The position numbers and the translations under genes were made by a program. Of a stretch of 64,000 nt of DNA, positions 1 to 12,306 are shown one piece after another. How positions within the stretch are numbered: the first letter of the stretch is position 1; every line of letters starts with the position of its first letter. The notes under the pieces were generated by a model. That model made no database searches. It saw only the letters and a program-made list of their open reading frames with translations, and was not told the origin of the DNA. This DNA is from Armillaria gallica (lineage: Eukaryota; Basidiomycota; Agaricomycetes; Agaricales; Physalacriaceae), in contig JBANDB010000004.1 of assembly GCA_037576215.1 (NCBI GenBank), positions 3,286,001-3,350,000 of the forward strand, given 5' to 3'.

Positions 1-46
1 TCTCCCTTCTCCGTGACCCTTTGTGCTCTTGACGTTGTCCTCCTAG

Positions 47-994
47 GCGAGAGGTGATGAAGTTCCGTCTTTGTTTGGGAAATACCTTATAGAGCGACAA
101 GAAGAATATCAACTCAACGACGACGAGACGGCTTATCTTGCTGGAAGCATGTTTGGAGCTGGCAGTGACACCACGGCGTCGGCGATTAGCGTGGCTGTCA
201 TGGCTGCAACATGCTACCCCGAGACGCAGAAGAAAGTTCAAGAAGAATTAGATGCGGTAATCGGAAAAGACAGACGTGCGTTTGTGTGACTTGCATTCTG
301 ATTGGGATTCTGATGTGGGGCTTTCATCCAGCGCCGACATTTGCCGATCAGGATATCCTTCCTCAGACGATGGCGTTCGTGCTAGAGAGCTTTAGATGGC
401 GACCCGTCACGTCTGGCGGGTTCCCACATAAAGCTACGCGGGACATCATCTGGGTGTGTACTCTCTTCGTCATTCTACATCGTAATCTTATGGTTGTGTA
501 GAACAATTACTGTATACCAAAAGGGGCGTCTGTCATAGGTAATGTGTGGTAAGTCATGCCACCTGGTTATGAGAGTAGCCGGATGACGATTCACATTCAA
601 GGTCTGTGGGACGCGACCCTGCCATATTCCCAGATCCGGAGACGTTCAATCCGCAACGGTGGATTGCGGCAGACGGGACGCTGCGAGATGACATACGGTC
701 ATACCCATTCGGGTTCGGTCGAAGGTACGACATTCCAGGACCCGTTTACCTCAAGCTAACATAAGGGGCAGAGTATGCCCTGGACAACATATAGCGACGG
801 CGTCGACGTATATCAACACGGCGCTGACGCTGTGGGCGTTCAGGCTTCGTGAAGACGAGAAGGAGAAGATTGATACGTTGGCATTTACGGAGAGTGCGAA
901 TGCACATCCGATGCCGTTCAAAGCCTTGTTTGAGCCGAGGTTGGGGGGTGGATGGGATGCTGTGAAGGAGGCGTTTGAGGCGTATGGGATGTGA
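47..994 (+). CDS. Cytochrome P450, 3' part (gene begins before the window)
   Basis: Haem-thiolate monooxygenase, probably ER-anchored; the substrate is unknown. Only the C-terminal half is in the window. Five exons can be joined in frame: 47-275, 332-453, 502-548, 602-724 and 772-994, all with GT-AG introns of 47-56 nt. Exon 1 holds the I-helix oxygen-activation motif (AGSMFGAGSDTTAS). Exon 2 holds the K-helix ExxR (ESFRWRP). Exon 4 holds the PERF-like region (DPETFNPQRW). The haem loop FGFGR/RVCPGQ, with the cysteine ligand, is split across the last intron. Bases 1-46 are the end of an intron with acceptor TAG. No stop or frameshift is visible, so the gene may be functional. The motif set resembles multi-substrate fungal P450s with the GGFPHKATRD signature, but I do not assign a CYP family. 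Confidence 0.9.
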
Positions 995-2417
995 TTCGGG
1001 GGCTATATGTCAAAGTCGCGCTTTTGTATTTTTATCTGTATGACCGTAAAGGAGTTTTGAAGCAAGGGTTTGCGGGATATCGGTCTGTGCTCTCAAACAG
1101 TCCTTCGGTCCTAGGCACGTGACCAGCTCGCTTCGCCTCGTATTAGCGTCGGTCGATCAAAATAAAACGCGTAGGATATTGTTTCGATGTATATACTAGT
1201 TCGACATCTGTAGTCGTTTATTCTGCTTCGTTTACCCATGTTCATTTAATTTCCGTAAAAGTGGAAGAGACTAATTGTAATTCTATCGAATACATCGCTC
1301 CAGTCTGAGTCGTAGCTAGTCGATCATGAGTTGCACAGTAGCTACGCTGCTTAACCTTGCTTCTCCAGGTCGTTCAGGCGTTGAATGGGCTCGTTCTAGA
1401 CCGAATTTGAGGATTTCCCCTGCCATGAGACGTCACAATGGTGACGATATTGTAGATCATATTATCACGAAGAGCCCATATCCAACGAGGACGTTGACGA
1501 GTTACGGGTAGTGTGGACGCAATGACCAAGACACTGGCACCGAGTGCCGTGAGTATCAAAGACAAAGACACCACGTCTAACGAGCCACCTGCTAGGACGA
1601 ACCACCGCGAAAGAGGCTGTTATTTTGTTCTTTAGAGGCTCGTTAAACGGGGTGCAGCGGCAGAGGCAAGTATCCCGAATTGGACACTCGTCTCTACAGC
1701 ATAGGAAACCGGTCGATAACGATCGTGCCTGTGCTGTACTTACCCGGGAATCTCGCGAGTGAATGGATAGAGAGTGGGGTGCCTCGTCGTTGGTATCGTG
1801 GGGGGCAGTTGTTGACATATAAATGCCACGAGACAACGTCGCCAGCAAAAGCAGTTAGTCAAGCTGCCGCTTGCTAAGGTTTGGATGTTGTACCACCATT
1901 CACAATCGTGAACGGTTGGGATATGGCGGTGGGCAAGAGGGATGGTTTTTGTGGGTATTACCAGGATGAAACCTGTAGAAAAAGTGAAAAGTGAAATCGA
2001 ATTTGGAAATATTAGTTCAAGATAAAAAGAATGGTGGACGCGCCTGGGGGTGTCCCGCCTTCACCGGGTCTCCCGGAGACACAATGCCTCCCCACTACCT
2101 CCTACGTACCCTCTAACGACTATAATGATTATTCAAGCATATGCATAAAGACGCGGAAAACGAGCGACGGTAGTCAAGATCTAGAAAGGAAGGTGATAAG
2201 CAATCACATAAGCAGGAAATGACGACATTTGCATGCAGAACACTGTTCTCCGATCGCGACTCATTTAATTCAATGCTCGGATCCAGCAGTAGGCGTTTCT
2301 TCCCTCCTCGAGATCCGAGAATTGCTGCAAAAAAGCAGCTGTACAGCACAGATGATCCATCTATGATCATTAACATTTTCCAGCGAGCCGTAGTTATTCC
2401 GATGTGTTACTGCCGCT
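995..2417. other. Intergenic stretch, no supported gene
   Basis: About 1.4 kb between the P450 stop and the MITE. Short open frames occur on both strands, for example a minus-strand frame at 1374-1574 that begins with a hydrophobic stretch, and another at 1465-1848. They overlap each other, have no recognisable motif and no clear splice partners, so I do not call them genes. The 8 bases at 2410-2417 are the left target-site duplication of the MITE. Confidence 0.5.
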
Positions 2418-3206
2418 AGGACCCCGGAGTATACACCAACATCCCAGATCGCGATTCGGACAGGATTTGGGCAAATTGACCCTCGAACCCATGTTGAAAA
2501 TTCGGACAAAACCAAGGTCAATTGCGGACACCCAGTTCGGATGGTTCGGACAAGGACATGGCCAGATCAGTGAGCTAGATCAGCATTCGGATATCGTCTA
2601 GATCTCGGTGGCCCAGCGGAATTGGTGCTTCAGTTGGGGGCCCCGTCTACTAGGTTGTTGGTTCGAATCCTCCTGATACCATATTTTTTTCATTCATGAA
2701 ATGCTCGACTTTGAGAGATAGAAACGATAGCTGCCGAGGGCTTTCAGCATTTTCCCGCTTATTCCATGCCGGTTCTTATATTCCTTGACAGCAATCTACC
2801 GCCATCATCAGCATTTGTCACGACCGACCCAAACTCTCCGAGGGAGAATTTGAAGTCTTCACACAGCTGAAAAAAAATGGTCAGCCAGCTGCTCGGGGCT
2901 ACTAAGGACTAAACGTGAAAGCGACAAGGTGATGAATTAGAGGCCTAGTATATCGTATTCTGTTCTGTTTTATCTTACGCATACGCTATGTCGAGGAGAA
3001 GAAAATTTCCTTTTTTACGCTCATTCGGACAAAAAATGGGCCGAAAACCCCGGATAGCACTGTTCGGACAAAATCAGGACCTCCGGGGCGAACCTAGGAC
3101 CGAATTCGGACAAAATTGGGCCAAAAAGCGAAAATTGCGTTCGGACAGAAAGGCCAAAATTTGAGAAAATCGAGATCTGGGTTCATGGGGCATACTCCGG
3201 GGTCCT
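2418..3206. mobile_element. Non-autonomous hAT-like DNA transposon (MITE), 789 bp, with TIRs and 8-bp TSD
   Basis: The element starts AGGACCCCGGAGTAT at 2418-2432 and ends with the exact reverse complement ATACTCCGGGGTCCT at 3192-3206. The inverted repeat extends imperfectly for about 40 bp; the blocks CCCAGATC.CGATT match on both ends. It is flanked by identical 8-bp direct repeats CTGCCGCT at 2410-2417 and 3207-3214, the target-site duplication length of hAT transposons. The subterminal regions are studded with the motif TTCGGACAA in several variants (about 2450-2590 and 3020-3150), as expected for transposase-binding subterminal repeats. No transposase is encoded, so mobility would depend on an element elsewhere. 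Perfect TSD and TIR ends suggest a recent insertion. It lies 370 bp upstream of the xylanase start codon. The superfamily assignment rests on TSD length only. Confidence 0.85.
2602..2690 (+). repeat. tRNA-like segment with RNA polymerase III A and B boxes (SINE head or tRNA relic)
   Basis: Inside the MITE there is an A-box-like TGGCCCAGCGG at 2609-2619, a perfect B box GGTTCGAATCC at 2660-2670, and a run of seven T at 2684-2690 that could stop Pol III. The A to B spacing is about 7 nt longer than in a standard tRNA, and the would-be acceptor stem (around 2602-2608 with 2674-2680) does not pair. It is therefore not an intact tRNA. It may be a tRNA-derived SINE head carried by the MITE, or chance. 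Confidence 0.35.
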
Positions 3207-3503
3207 CTGCCGCTCTACTTGCTCCACTTCCGTTCCGTTTGGCAGCAACCACAGTCCGAGTGACCGAGTTTGAGCAGAACTTTACCCTGCTACTGAATTA
3301 TTTACGAAGGCTATACAGCCCATCGACCATGTCAACCCCACAATGACCACGCGATGTCTACTCTAGGCTCTGACGACGTTCGACATCGTGCAGCCACGTA
3401 GGATCGCTAGCAGGCTGCAGAACTCAGCCGACTCCTGGAGTCTATACGTGATCTCTTTCCTCCCATTCATGGGATGTTCCTCTGTGTTTTCTCGGATACG
3501 AGG

Positions 3504-3511
3504 GAGTATAA
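3504..3511 (+). promoter_or_regulatory. Possible TATA element of the xylanase gene
   Basis: AGTATAAG lies about 70 nt upstream of the xylanase start codon, a usual distance for a fungal TATA element and 5' UTR. There is no direct evidence of use. Confidence 0.35.
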
Positions 3512-3561
3512 GACCAATATCAAAATGCCTCAATCCCCAGACCACGAATAACATTCGATAG

Positions 3562-5096
<1,535 letters not shown>

Positions 5097-5280
5097 CATA
5101 CTTCCTGCTCATTTCCATGTAGGAGATCCAATCAAACTTTCCTGGAATATCGTACACATTACCTATTATGGGAAGGCCTGCTGGACCTGGCGGTAACCGA
5201 CGGTGTGACCTGGAGACCAGCTTATACAAGGCGTACACGAATGCCAGAAAAATTGAGGCATTTACGAAAGAAAGGTGCAT
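5097..5280 (-). pseudogene. Orphan first exon of a cytochrome P450
   Basis: The minus strand from 5280 codes a typical fungal P450 N terminus: a hydrophobic membrane anchor, then a basic patch and the proline-rich hinge (RRLPPGPAGLPIIGN), then DWISYMEMSRKYG. It ends at a good splice donor (GTACGC at 5091-5096). The expected next exon is not found downstream; a dispersed repeat begins within about 10 nt. All other P450 exons, including the haem loop, are missing. I read it as a gene cut off by rearrangement or insertion. It faces away from the P450 at 47-994, so the two are not halves of one gene in the present order. Confidence 0.75.
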
Positions 5281-6071
5281 TGGAGATTCTTATCGTTTCA
5301 CCTTATAGCATGGGAACAGGTCGGCTATACTCGTAATGGAAAGTCTAATGGGGAACTGCTAGCTGAGTGGGTGATAAAAAGAGAGCGAATAGCTCGGGAT
5401 CTCGGTGAGCAGTGAGGATCCGAAGACTGTCATGCTGGGGCTTACATGAAATCCGGTAAGACAGCCTTATTGCATGAGCCCTGCGATGCGAAAGTTCTAT
5501 CCCGTCCGAGACAGTAAAGGTCCTGCCGGGGAGATGAGGGACCGATGTTTGACATTATGAAGTGACAAAGATCCTCAAGTTATATGACCTTGGTTCTCTT
5601 CGTCCAATGATTTGATGGGGGTCACGATCTTGCGGAATCAGCGAACATGAAAACAAGGCTTTGGCGTCGTCTTTTGGAGTGCCTGTCCTATCACAGGTTC
5701 AGCAATGAAGGAGACCCCGTAGTTGCACAATCTGACCGTGTTGGGTGTTGGAAGGTGATCTCAGATGTAGGAAGCAGCGAACTTTGGGAGGACACAATAT
5801 GACTGCATTGTTAGAATAAGGCAAAGGACTTGCGGTGGAGGTCTGATTTTCAAGGTAAGAAGGTAAGAGTGGACAAACAGCACTTTGATTGCCCCACGGC
5901 ATGAACTTGAACTTGATTGTTGTGACCTCTCTCGATCGGATAAGCGTTTGGAGAGCGAGGAGGCTAGCGCTAACTGCGAATTTTCGTCACAATGTTGGAG
6001 GTGACCACAGAAGACTGGAGATCATAATTTGGGAGTAACGTTACCACAAAAGACATATTACGCAATTTCAT
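5281..6071. other. Intergenic, nothing recognised
   Basis: About 790 bp between the P450 exon and the 3' end of the monooxygenase. Only short unsupported frames are present. Confidence 0.5.
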
Positions 6072-8922
6072 TCAGCTTGTAAAATCGCTGGCGCTAAGGG
6101 TGTTCGCACAATTCTCCAGTGTGACATAATAAGCTCTATCTCCTCCCGTGGCTTCAACCTAGCAACGAGAGTCAAGGCAAAGCCGCAAACACGATGAAAA
6201 ATGCCGCGCACCGAGGATTCCCCATTTCCGAGGAAAGCGAATCTATTCTTATATAACGGCGTGAATTTCCAGTCTTCCCACCGAGGAGTGGACAGTAACT
6301 CCTTATACTGTAGTGCTGCGATCTCCTTAGATATTGCGTGAAGTCAGAGAAAAGGTACGTACTGCTCCCTGCGTAAAGGGCATACGGTTCTCCGTCGACC
6401 GTTCCACCCTTATACCAAGAAGAGCAATGCTCCGACTGTCCAAGTTAAGTACGAATGCTCAAAGGTCAGAAAGTAACCCGCAACGCGCACCCATATAAGA
6501 TCTCTCAAAGTCACTTTTTTCCAGTCAAGTCTCGACTAGGAACAGAAAACAGAAAACATACTTGCTTGTTGGATGTTATACTCGTCCTGCGCATCCCTGT
6601 CCACCTCCATAGTCTTAATGTCCTGTTTCTGCATTTTTGACCTTGTGGATTCAATCAGAAGAAATACATCGAGGCAATCATCGAACGTACAAGCAAGCAA
6701 CGACATAATCAGCCTGCGCCTCCATACCAGGTAGGATAGACCCATTAGCATATGGTATGCCCGGTCCGCTGCCCATGAGGAACATGTTCGGAAATTCTGC
6801 CAGCGCAATTGACATGTACGCTGAAAATGCATTGTCACTTGAGAGCGGGAAGAGTTACGTAAAGGATGCATGTACCTTTGGGTTTCTGCTCCCACACGTC
6901 TCTGAGGTCGATCCCGCCTCTACCGCGGAGGGGATATTGTGGTCTGAATCCAGTGTCGAACCCCGTCGCGAGTATGATGCGGTCTACGGGACGCTCCATG
7001 CCGCTTTCCGTGAGGATGGAGGTCGGAGTGATGCTCTTGATCCGGGCCTGGACCAGATCGACATGGGGGAGCTTCAGTCTGTTCGAGAAGGTCGGTTATA
7101 AGCATGAATCCTTTTTTTGGATATTGCAACATACGCTTCCATAAACGCAGCTCCGGGTGTTGGCCTTCGACACTAGGTGATTTTCAGTGGAGAGTCGTAC
7201 AATGGAGGAATCTGGTATGTACCCCTACGGCGTAGCTTGAGTTTAATGAGCCGAGGAATATCATGTAGGCGGCAGAGTCCTTACTCTGGTATAAGTTTGA
7301 GAAGAAGGTCGTCACGATCTAATGACTTCCTCATGTGCTCGAGAGCAGTATTTTGCGACATCTAGCAATTTGGTGAGGTCCATAGTGTTTGGGCAGTATG
7401 TTATTACCTTTTGCATCTCGGAATTGCTTCGCTTAGCATCTACAGGTATGACTGTGTTAACGCACGTCCTTTCCTTGATGCATTAATGTTACGAACCAAA
7501 ACGCGTATTCATCTTGTCATAGACCTCCTTAATATGACTGTACAATTTCTCTGGGTCCTTCGCAAAGTCGGCTCGCTCTTCTTCTGAATCTGGAGGTGGT
7601 CAGCGGAGCATAGACACAAGTGGGAAGACTTACAACTGAAGTTATCACCCTTCCACTCCCGATCTTTGAGAGATTCAAGGGACACGATAGTCGGCACGAT
7701 CTATCGTTCAAAAGTCAGCAACCATTCTGGAAAGAACTGGTTGCAAGTCGAACCCAGACTTTACTCCTGGCATCAATGTCGAGAGTCTTGCAGTACGGCG
7801 CAATGGTGCCGATGATCTGGAGACCAGAGGATCCGACACCGATGACACCACTTTGGAGCAACGTCAACTCAGAAAGTCAGTGCATGATAACATAAAAAGA
7901 CCTACACTCTCTCATCCTTAAACGCGGTCTCCCAATTAAAATTCGCAGGCCATTCAGCAGTGTGAAGGATAGGTGTCTTGGTGAAGGACTCCATGCCAGC
8001 GATGGCGGGGCGGTTCGCATTACTGTTAACACGATCTCAGGCGCACTGACACCGTGAGGATATCATTCACTTACTTCAGAACCCCAGTCGCCGGAGCAAA
8101 GACATCATAAGTCTCGGTTATAGTCTGCGACGTGTCCAAATCTTCTACCGTGACCGCCCAAGACCCAGAAGCCTCGTCGTACACCGCCGCAGTGACTTTG
8201 TGCCGAAGACGAATGAAAGGAACGATCCCATGTTTCTGAGCGAACGTTTTGAAGTATTTCTTGATTTCTCCGGCGTAAGAGTAAAAGCTAGGATTTGACG
8301 ATTAACTTTAGTAGATCATTTTTAGGATCTCAATCCAAAGTCGCACTCACTCTGGCCAATCGGCATAGGGAGCAAACGAAAATTGATAAGCAGCGCTTGG
8401 GATGTCGCCTACCGATTTTCCAGGTTGAGTATACAGGTACCGTGATGGAAGCGTAAACGTACATCTACAACCCGGATACCGATTCGCGTGCCTGTAATGG
8501 ATGACTCATCGGAAAACAATGCTATGGGGTCTTGGTCCTCTCACCATGTCCCCGTATAATCTACCTCAGAACCATTATTACCGCTCAGTAAATTTGCCAG
8601 GAAGAACGACACCTACCACCCTCTTTCTCAAACAACACAAACTTAACCGGTCCAAGCACACCGTTCTTCTGAGCCTCTAGTATCTTGTACGCAAGGCACA
8701 ATCCTGCGGCACCTGCGCCACAACTACGGAGTTTGGTGAGGGAGACTCAGCCGTCTGGAACGACTCACATGGCAAGGCGCAGCGGACGGGGCTGGAATCC
8801 TGGACACGGTCAAAGGGACATCAGCAGGAGGGTCAGCCATCTTCCTTGTGCGAATACTTGCCTGGTTTCTTGAGATAATCCCAGTCGATTGATGTACCAT
8901 TGCTTTGAAGGAAACTGAACAT
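6072..8922 (-). CDS. FAD/NADPH flavin monooxygenase, Baeyer-Villiger/FMO-like (copy 1), 22 exons
   Basis: Class B flavoprotein monooxygenase that would use FAD and NADPH to oxygenate an unknown substrate. Exons: 8862-8922, 8769-8799, 8617-8723, 8545-8560, 8463-8491, 8351-8408, 8075-8287, 7906-8022, 7754-7850, 7634-7700, 7497-7589, 7408-7439, 7285-7361, 7223-7235, 7135-7172, 6876-7078, 6691-6820, 6562-6641, 6491-6513, 6363-6435, 6212-6315, 6072-6158. Total 1749 nt, 582 residues, no stop. The first Rossmann motif is GAGAAG (near residue 33), the second GVGSSGLQ, with HTAEWP between them, resembling the BVMO fingerprint; ATGFD lies near residue 400. Three exons are tiny (16, 13 and 23 nt). Intron 1 uses a GC donor (CCAG/GCAAGT), needed to keep frame. 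The paralogue at 39189-42090 has the same exon layout. No membrane segment is visible. Confidence 0.88.
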
Positions 8923-10284
8923 GGGGGAAAGATAAGTGTGTGCTCACTAAGTATAAGCACTGATAACAGAGGGTCACAGGGATAAAACAAGAGACGTCTG
9001 CTGACGCCGAGAAACTCCACATGGATATCCGTGGCATATGACGTTGAGAATGCTCGGTCTAACCCCAGCGGTAGTAAAAAAAGAAGCAATCGAAGTAACC
9101 TTAAGCTCATAGAGACCTTGCGCCCTGAAAATCTCACATAGAGATAAGCAGGTTCAGTCCCCTACGCGTCAATTTCCATCAAGCTGAAGATGTTTCGTCG
9201 CAGAATACAACCGCAGAGTACGGCAGTAAGAGGCTAGTAGGGAGTTTCCAGTACCGGACTCGCACTGGCAGGACTGAGGAGAAAGAGGCGAAGCAACCGT
9301 GTAATTTTGTCCTCGGGTGTACTGAAAACTTCAAAAAAGCAACAAAAAAGTTGACTGTTGTGGCTGTTTGCAAGCGAGTTGCAGGTAGCTGTGCTGAAGG
9401 CAAATTCGTGGAAATTAGACCTCAAATACGCAAGATTTCATAGACAAAGTTCCACGGCCCGAAGCTGCCGGTTGCATCCAAAACTAGTCCCTCGTAGACA
9501 GACAATGATACAGACCTATTGATGGAAGGGAGAGACGGTCTGTATGTAGTCTGTTGCTTAATCGGGCCATCTGCCTTGCAACCCAGTTATTACTAATTTG
9601 ATGGAAAGCCGGCAGCGCGTAACTGATTTATTTATGGTCTCAGGACGCGTTTGAAGGCTATATAATGCTATACATTCACGATATGGCGTTTCTTATGGCA
9701 TAAAATTATTTTATTATGAAGGGAAAGGTGGTACATGCATTATTTTCTGTCCAGATGCGCTGACCGGCTTGGAATCGGCACTCTAAACTTGCCGCCGGTA
9801 TCCTCAAATGCGATTCGATTTGGCGCAGTGCCGATAGACGGCAATCAAATTATGTCATGCTTTGTAATAACACGGTTGCAAGTAAAACCCCCCGCGTTAA
9901 ACAATAGACTAATCCTGGAGTCCAAAACTGCCTTTGTACCTCACGTGTTCTGCCGAAGGATTGGGTCAGAAATTTGATTTGAGGAATGAATGAATTTCTC
10001 ATGAACTTTGCTCTAAACTTCCATTATCTACGGTGTCGACTCGGCTCTTTAGACGCGACCACCGCCCAAAATATGCTAAACTCGGACAAAGTTGTCAGCG
10101 TTGGAGTCTGGACAAAGATTTTGTGTTTTTTAGGCCTAAAATATGCTAAAATCCGGACAAAGTTTAGCGGCCTTTTCGAACCGGAATCAGTATCTTAGCC
10201 TTTTACCACCATCATCAGCAGTACCTACCACAAATCATCGCAATTTCTCTCTTTGGGCTCCGTAATCTATCCTTATTACCCTCT
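8923..10284. other. Intergenic with a short direct repeat
   Basis: About 1.36 kb holding the promoter of monooxygenase copy 1 and the upstream region of the next gene. No gene is supported. At 10064-10093 and 10134-10164 two copies of AAAATATGCTAAA are each followed by a CGGACAAAG motif, 70 bp apart. The same CGGACAA word is the subterminal motif of the MITE at 2418-3206. Confidence 0.5.
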
Positions 10285-11151
10285 ATGTCTACCATTCGTA
10301 CTCCAAGGCCAACCAGAAATGTTCGCAAGCCATACTCGCTGGCCGAGTCAACGGTGACCGCATCCAGACACACGACGACCAAGAAAAACGTGTCCGTCTC
10401 CCCATTGCATCTCGCCCAGTTTCGTATCATTAGCAAGAATTACTTTGATGCATTGCCTACCGATGCAGTGCTGGAGGACTACTCTTTGATCGATCAGGAG
10501 CGGTCGCTGTTGATATCATGGACGCTGGACGAAGATTCCGTAGATGAAGCCGCGCTGCATCCTCGTCTTGTCGAACTTTTACCGGAACTTTCGTTGAAGA
10601 CTCGATGCCATGGCGTCGACCTACTGCTACATCGAGGACGACCAGTCGCTATTCGCGAGGAGCTGGCCTCTATTATCATTTCTACCCATGCTGAAAAGCA
10701 CGCCAATGGCGCATCCAACTTCCACATCATCGATAAGCGCTTCGCGTGTGTTCCAGCTTCTCTCGTTCTTGCCTGGGCGATGAGCTGTCCAAGTTGCTCC
10801 AAGGAAAATACCCGCCCAACGCGAGGACCAAGCATCACGCCAGTCCTCCAGCCGCTTTCGAAACATGACAGTGTCGAGAAATCGCTCCCGCTTCACTCTT
10901 CCACCAATATCGGGTACCAGAAACCGACGTCGCGACATGGACAGTCCAAGGCGATCCTATTTCTCTGCGGTCTGCCTGCTATGACCCTGAGCCCGGAAAT
11001 GTTCAATGTCATCTTGAAGCTCGGTGGTACCCCTCAGAGGACCTCTTCTGCTGGACAGGCCCCTTCTGTTACTGCAGAGGATATTGAAGCCGCAGAGATT
11101 CTGGTGCAGATGTCGAGACCAAAGAACAAAGATGTTTGTTCATCGGCGTGA
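10285..11151 (+). CDS. Unknown protein with an integrase-like H2C2 zinc-binding pattern
   Basis: Single uninterrupted frame, 288 residues, function unknown. The first 50 residues are basic and Ser/Thr-rich. The middle (about 130-172) contains THAEKHANGASNFH, then VPASLVLAWAMSCPSCSK, an H-x3-H ... C-x2-C spacing like the HHCC zinc-binding domain in front of retroelement integrases. No integrase DDE core follows; the rest is Ser/Pro-rich and probably disordered. It may be a host protein derived from a retroelement zinc-binding domain. It lies in a short gap with no repeat ends, so I do not call it a mobile element. The start at 10285 is the first in-frame ATG. Confidence 0.55.
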   Translation: MSTIRTPRPTRNVRKPYSLAESTVTASRHTTTKKNVSVSPLHLAQFRIISKNYFDALPTDAVLEDYSLIDQERSLLISWTLDEDSVDEAALHPRLVELLPELSLKTRCHGVDLLLHRGRPVAIREELASIIISTHAEKHANGASNFHIIDKRFACVPASLVLAWAMSCPSCSKENTRPTRGPSITPVLQPLSKHDSVEKSLPLHSSTNIGYQKPTSRHGQSKAILFLCGLPAMTLSPEMFNVILKLGGTPQRTSSAGQAPSVTAEDIEAAEILVQMSRPKNKDVCSSA

Positions 11152-11877
11152 TGAGTATTTTAACCTATCTACCCCAACAGGCTTCAACCAGATCTATCTA
11201 GATACCCATATTTCGCATTACTACCTTACTACCTCACCTTACTTCGATCATAGATCTATGTTATCTCCTTGGAATAGACAACATCTGGCTTCAACAGCCT
11301 ATTGATGCAGTCGTACGGGGATTATATGATGCAGCTCAACGTTTTTAAAGCATCGGGGCTTTCGATTGCGCATGATAGATTGTCATATATCTTAGCAATC
11401 AGCTTCTAATACCCATCTTTCAGGTCGGGATCAAGAAAGGCCCCCGAATCCAGGTTTCCGAGTCGTGCATGAACCCACGACCGCAGAAGCCCACATGATC
11501 GCAAACCCGACTTCCAAATCTGCAAGCATTTATCCTTACCCCCAGGATGTGATCTTCGCCGCTTTACCTGGCGATCTCTCACATCTTTGCATGATACCCA
11601 TCTCCCCCCCTCCCCCCCTGCTGCCCTCATCGAATCCGGTACATGCAAGACGGCAGAGAGCCTCGTCCATGAATGATGAGCTCTTGTAGCTAAAATAGAG
11701 ATGGACCAATTGTGCATGCGAGAGTCAATTGGATGAATAGCCTATCGACAAAAGCAAAGTAAAAGTATTGACTGTCCGTCTTTAGCCACACATGGCGCCA
11801 CAATTCGAAACCGCTCACCGGACAACGTACTCAAAGTTTTCCTTTTAGGAATACGCCAACCCGTCGTTCGTAGTCGT
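11152..11877. other. Intergenic, nothing recognised
   Basis: About 725 bp between two genes that converge on it. Contains a C-rich patch near 11605-11630. No coding signal could be supported. Confidence 0.5.
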
Positions 11878-12306
11878 CTACCAAAACCCGTCGTAATGTC
11901 TTTCCATTCGACGATTCCGGGAACTAAACCCAGAATGATCAATTATCCTCGTCCATGATACATCGTATACAAGTCTTACCTCTCCAACAACTTCGATACC
12001 TCCATGTAGCCATTTGGACTTTACCAGATTTCTCTCGGTCCACCGTCTGAGGGCGTCGACGACAGCTGGATCCCCCGCTTTTTCGCCAGCTTTGCTTAGT
12101 ACAATCCACGCTCGGAGAAACTTTTCGTGTCGATTCCGACTCGTCCCCGCGCTCACCCCGGCAACAACAACTTCCCTGACATACTGTCCCGGGTGTGCAT
12201 AAATTATGGTCTCTACCTCTTCAGATAGTTTCTGTCGACGGTCAAGCTGGGTGGTGTCGGTCTGAGGGGAAGGGCTCACCGCTCGGTCGGGGTTGAATGT
12301 GTTCAT
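11878..12306 (-). CDS. Small unknown protein
   Basis: Frame of about 142 residues from the ATG at 12306 (MNTFNPDRAV). An in-frame ATG further upstream at 12390 would add 28 basic residues. The N terminus is Ser/Pro-rich. The centre looks like a helical fold (LSEEVETIIYAHPGQYVREV ... AWIVLSKAGEKAGDPAVVDA). A good splice donor (GTAAGA) follows VVGE, so the last 30 or so residues may be intron and the true 3' end may differ. I do not recognise the family. Confidence 0.45.
   Translation of the reverse strand: MNTFNPDRAVSPSPQTDTTQLDRRQKLSEEVETIIYAHPGQYVREVVVAGVSAGTSRNRHEKFLRAWIVLSKAGEKAGDPAVVDALRRWTERNLVKSKWLHGGIEVVGEVRLVYDVSWTRIIDHSGFSSRNRRMERHYDGFW

Noticed and set aside
8800..8922. Apparent double frameshift at the start of monooxygenase copy 1
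   Set aside because: It disappears if intron 1 uses a GC donor; the paralogue needs exactly the same solution.
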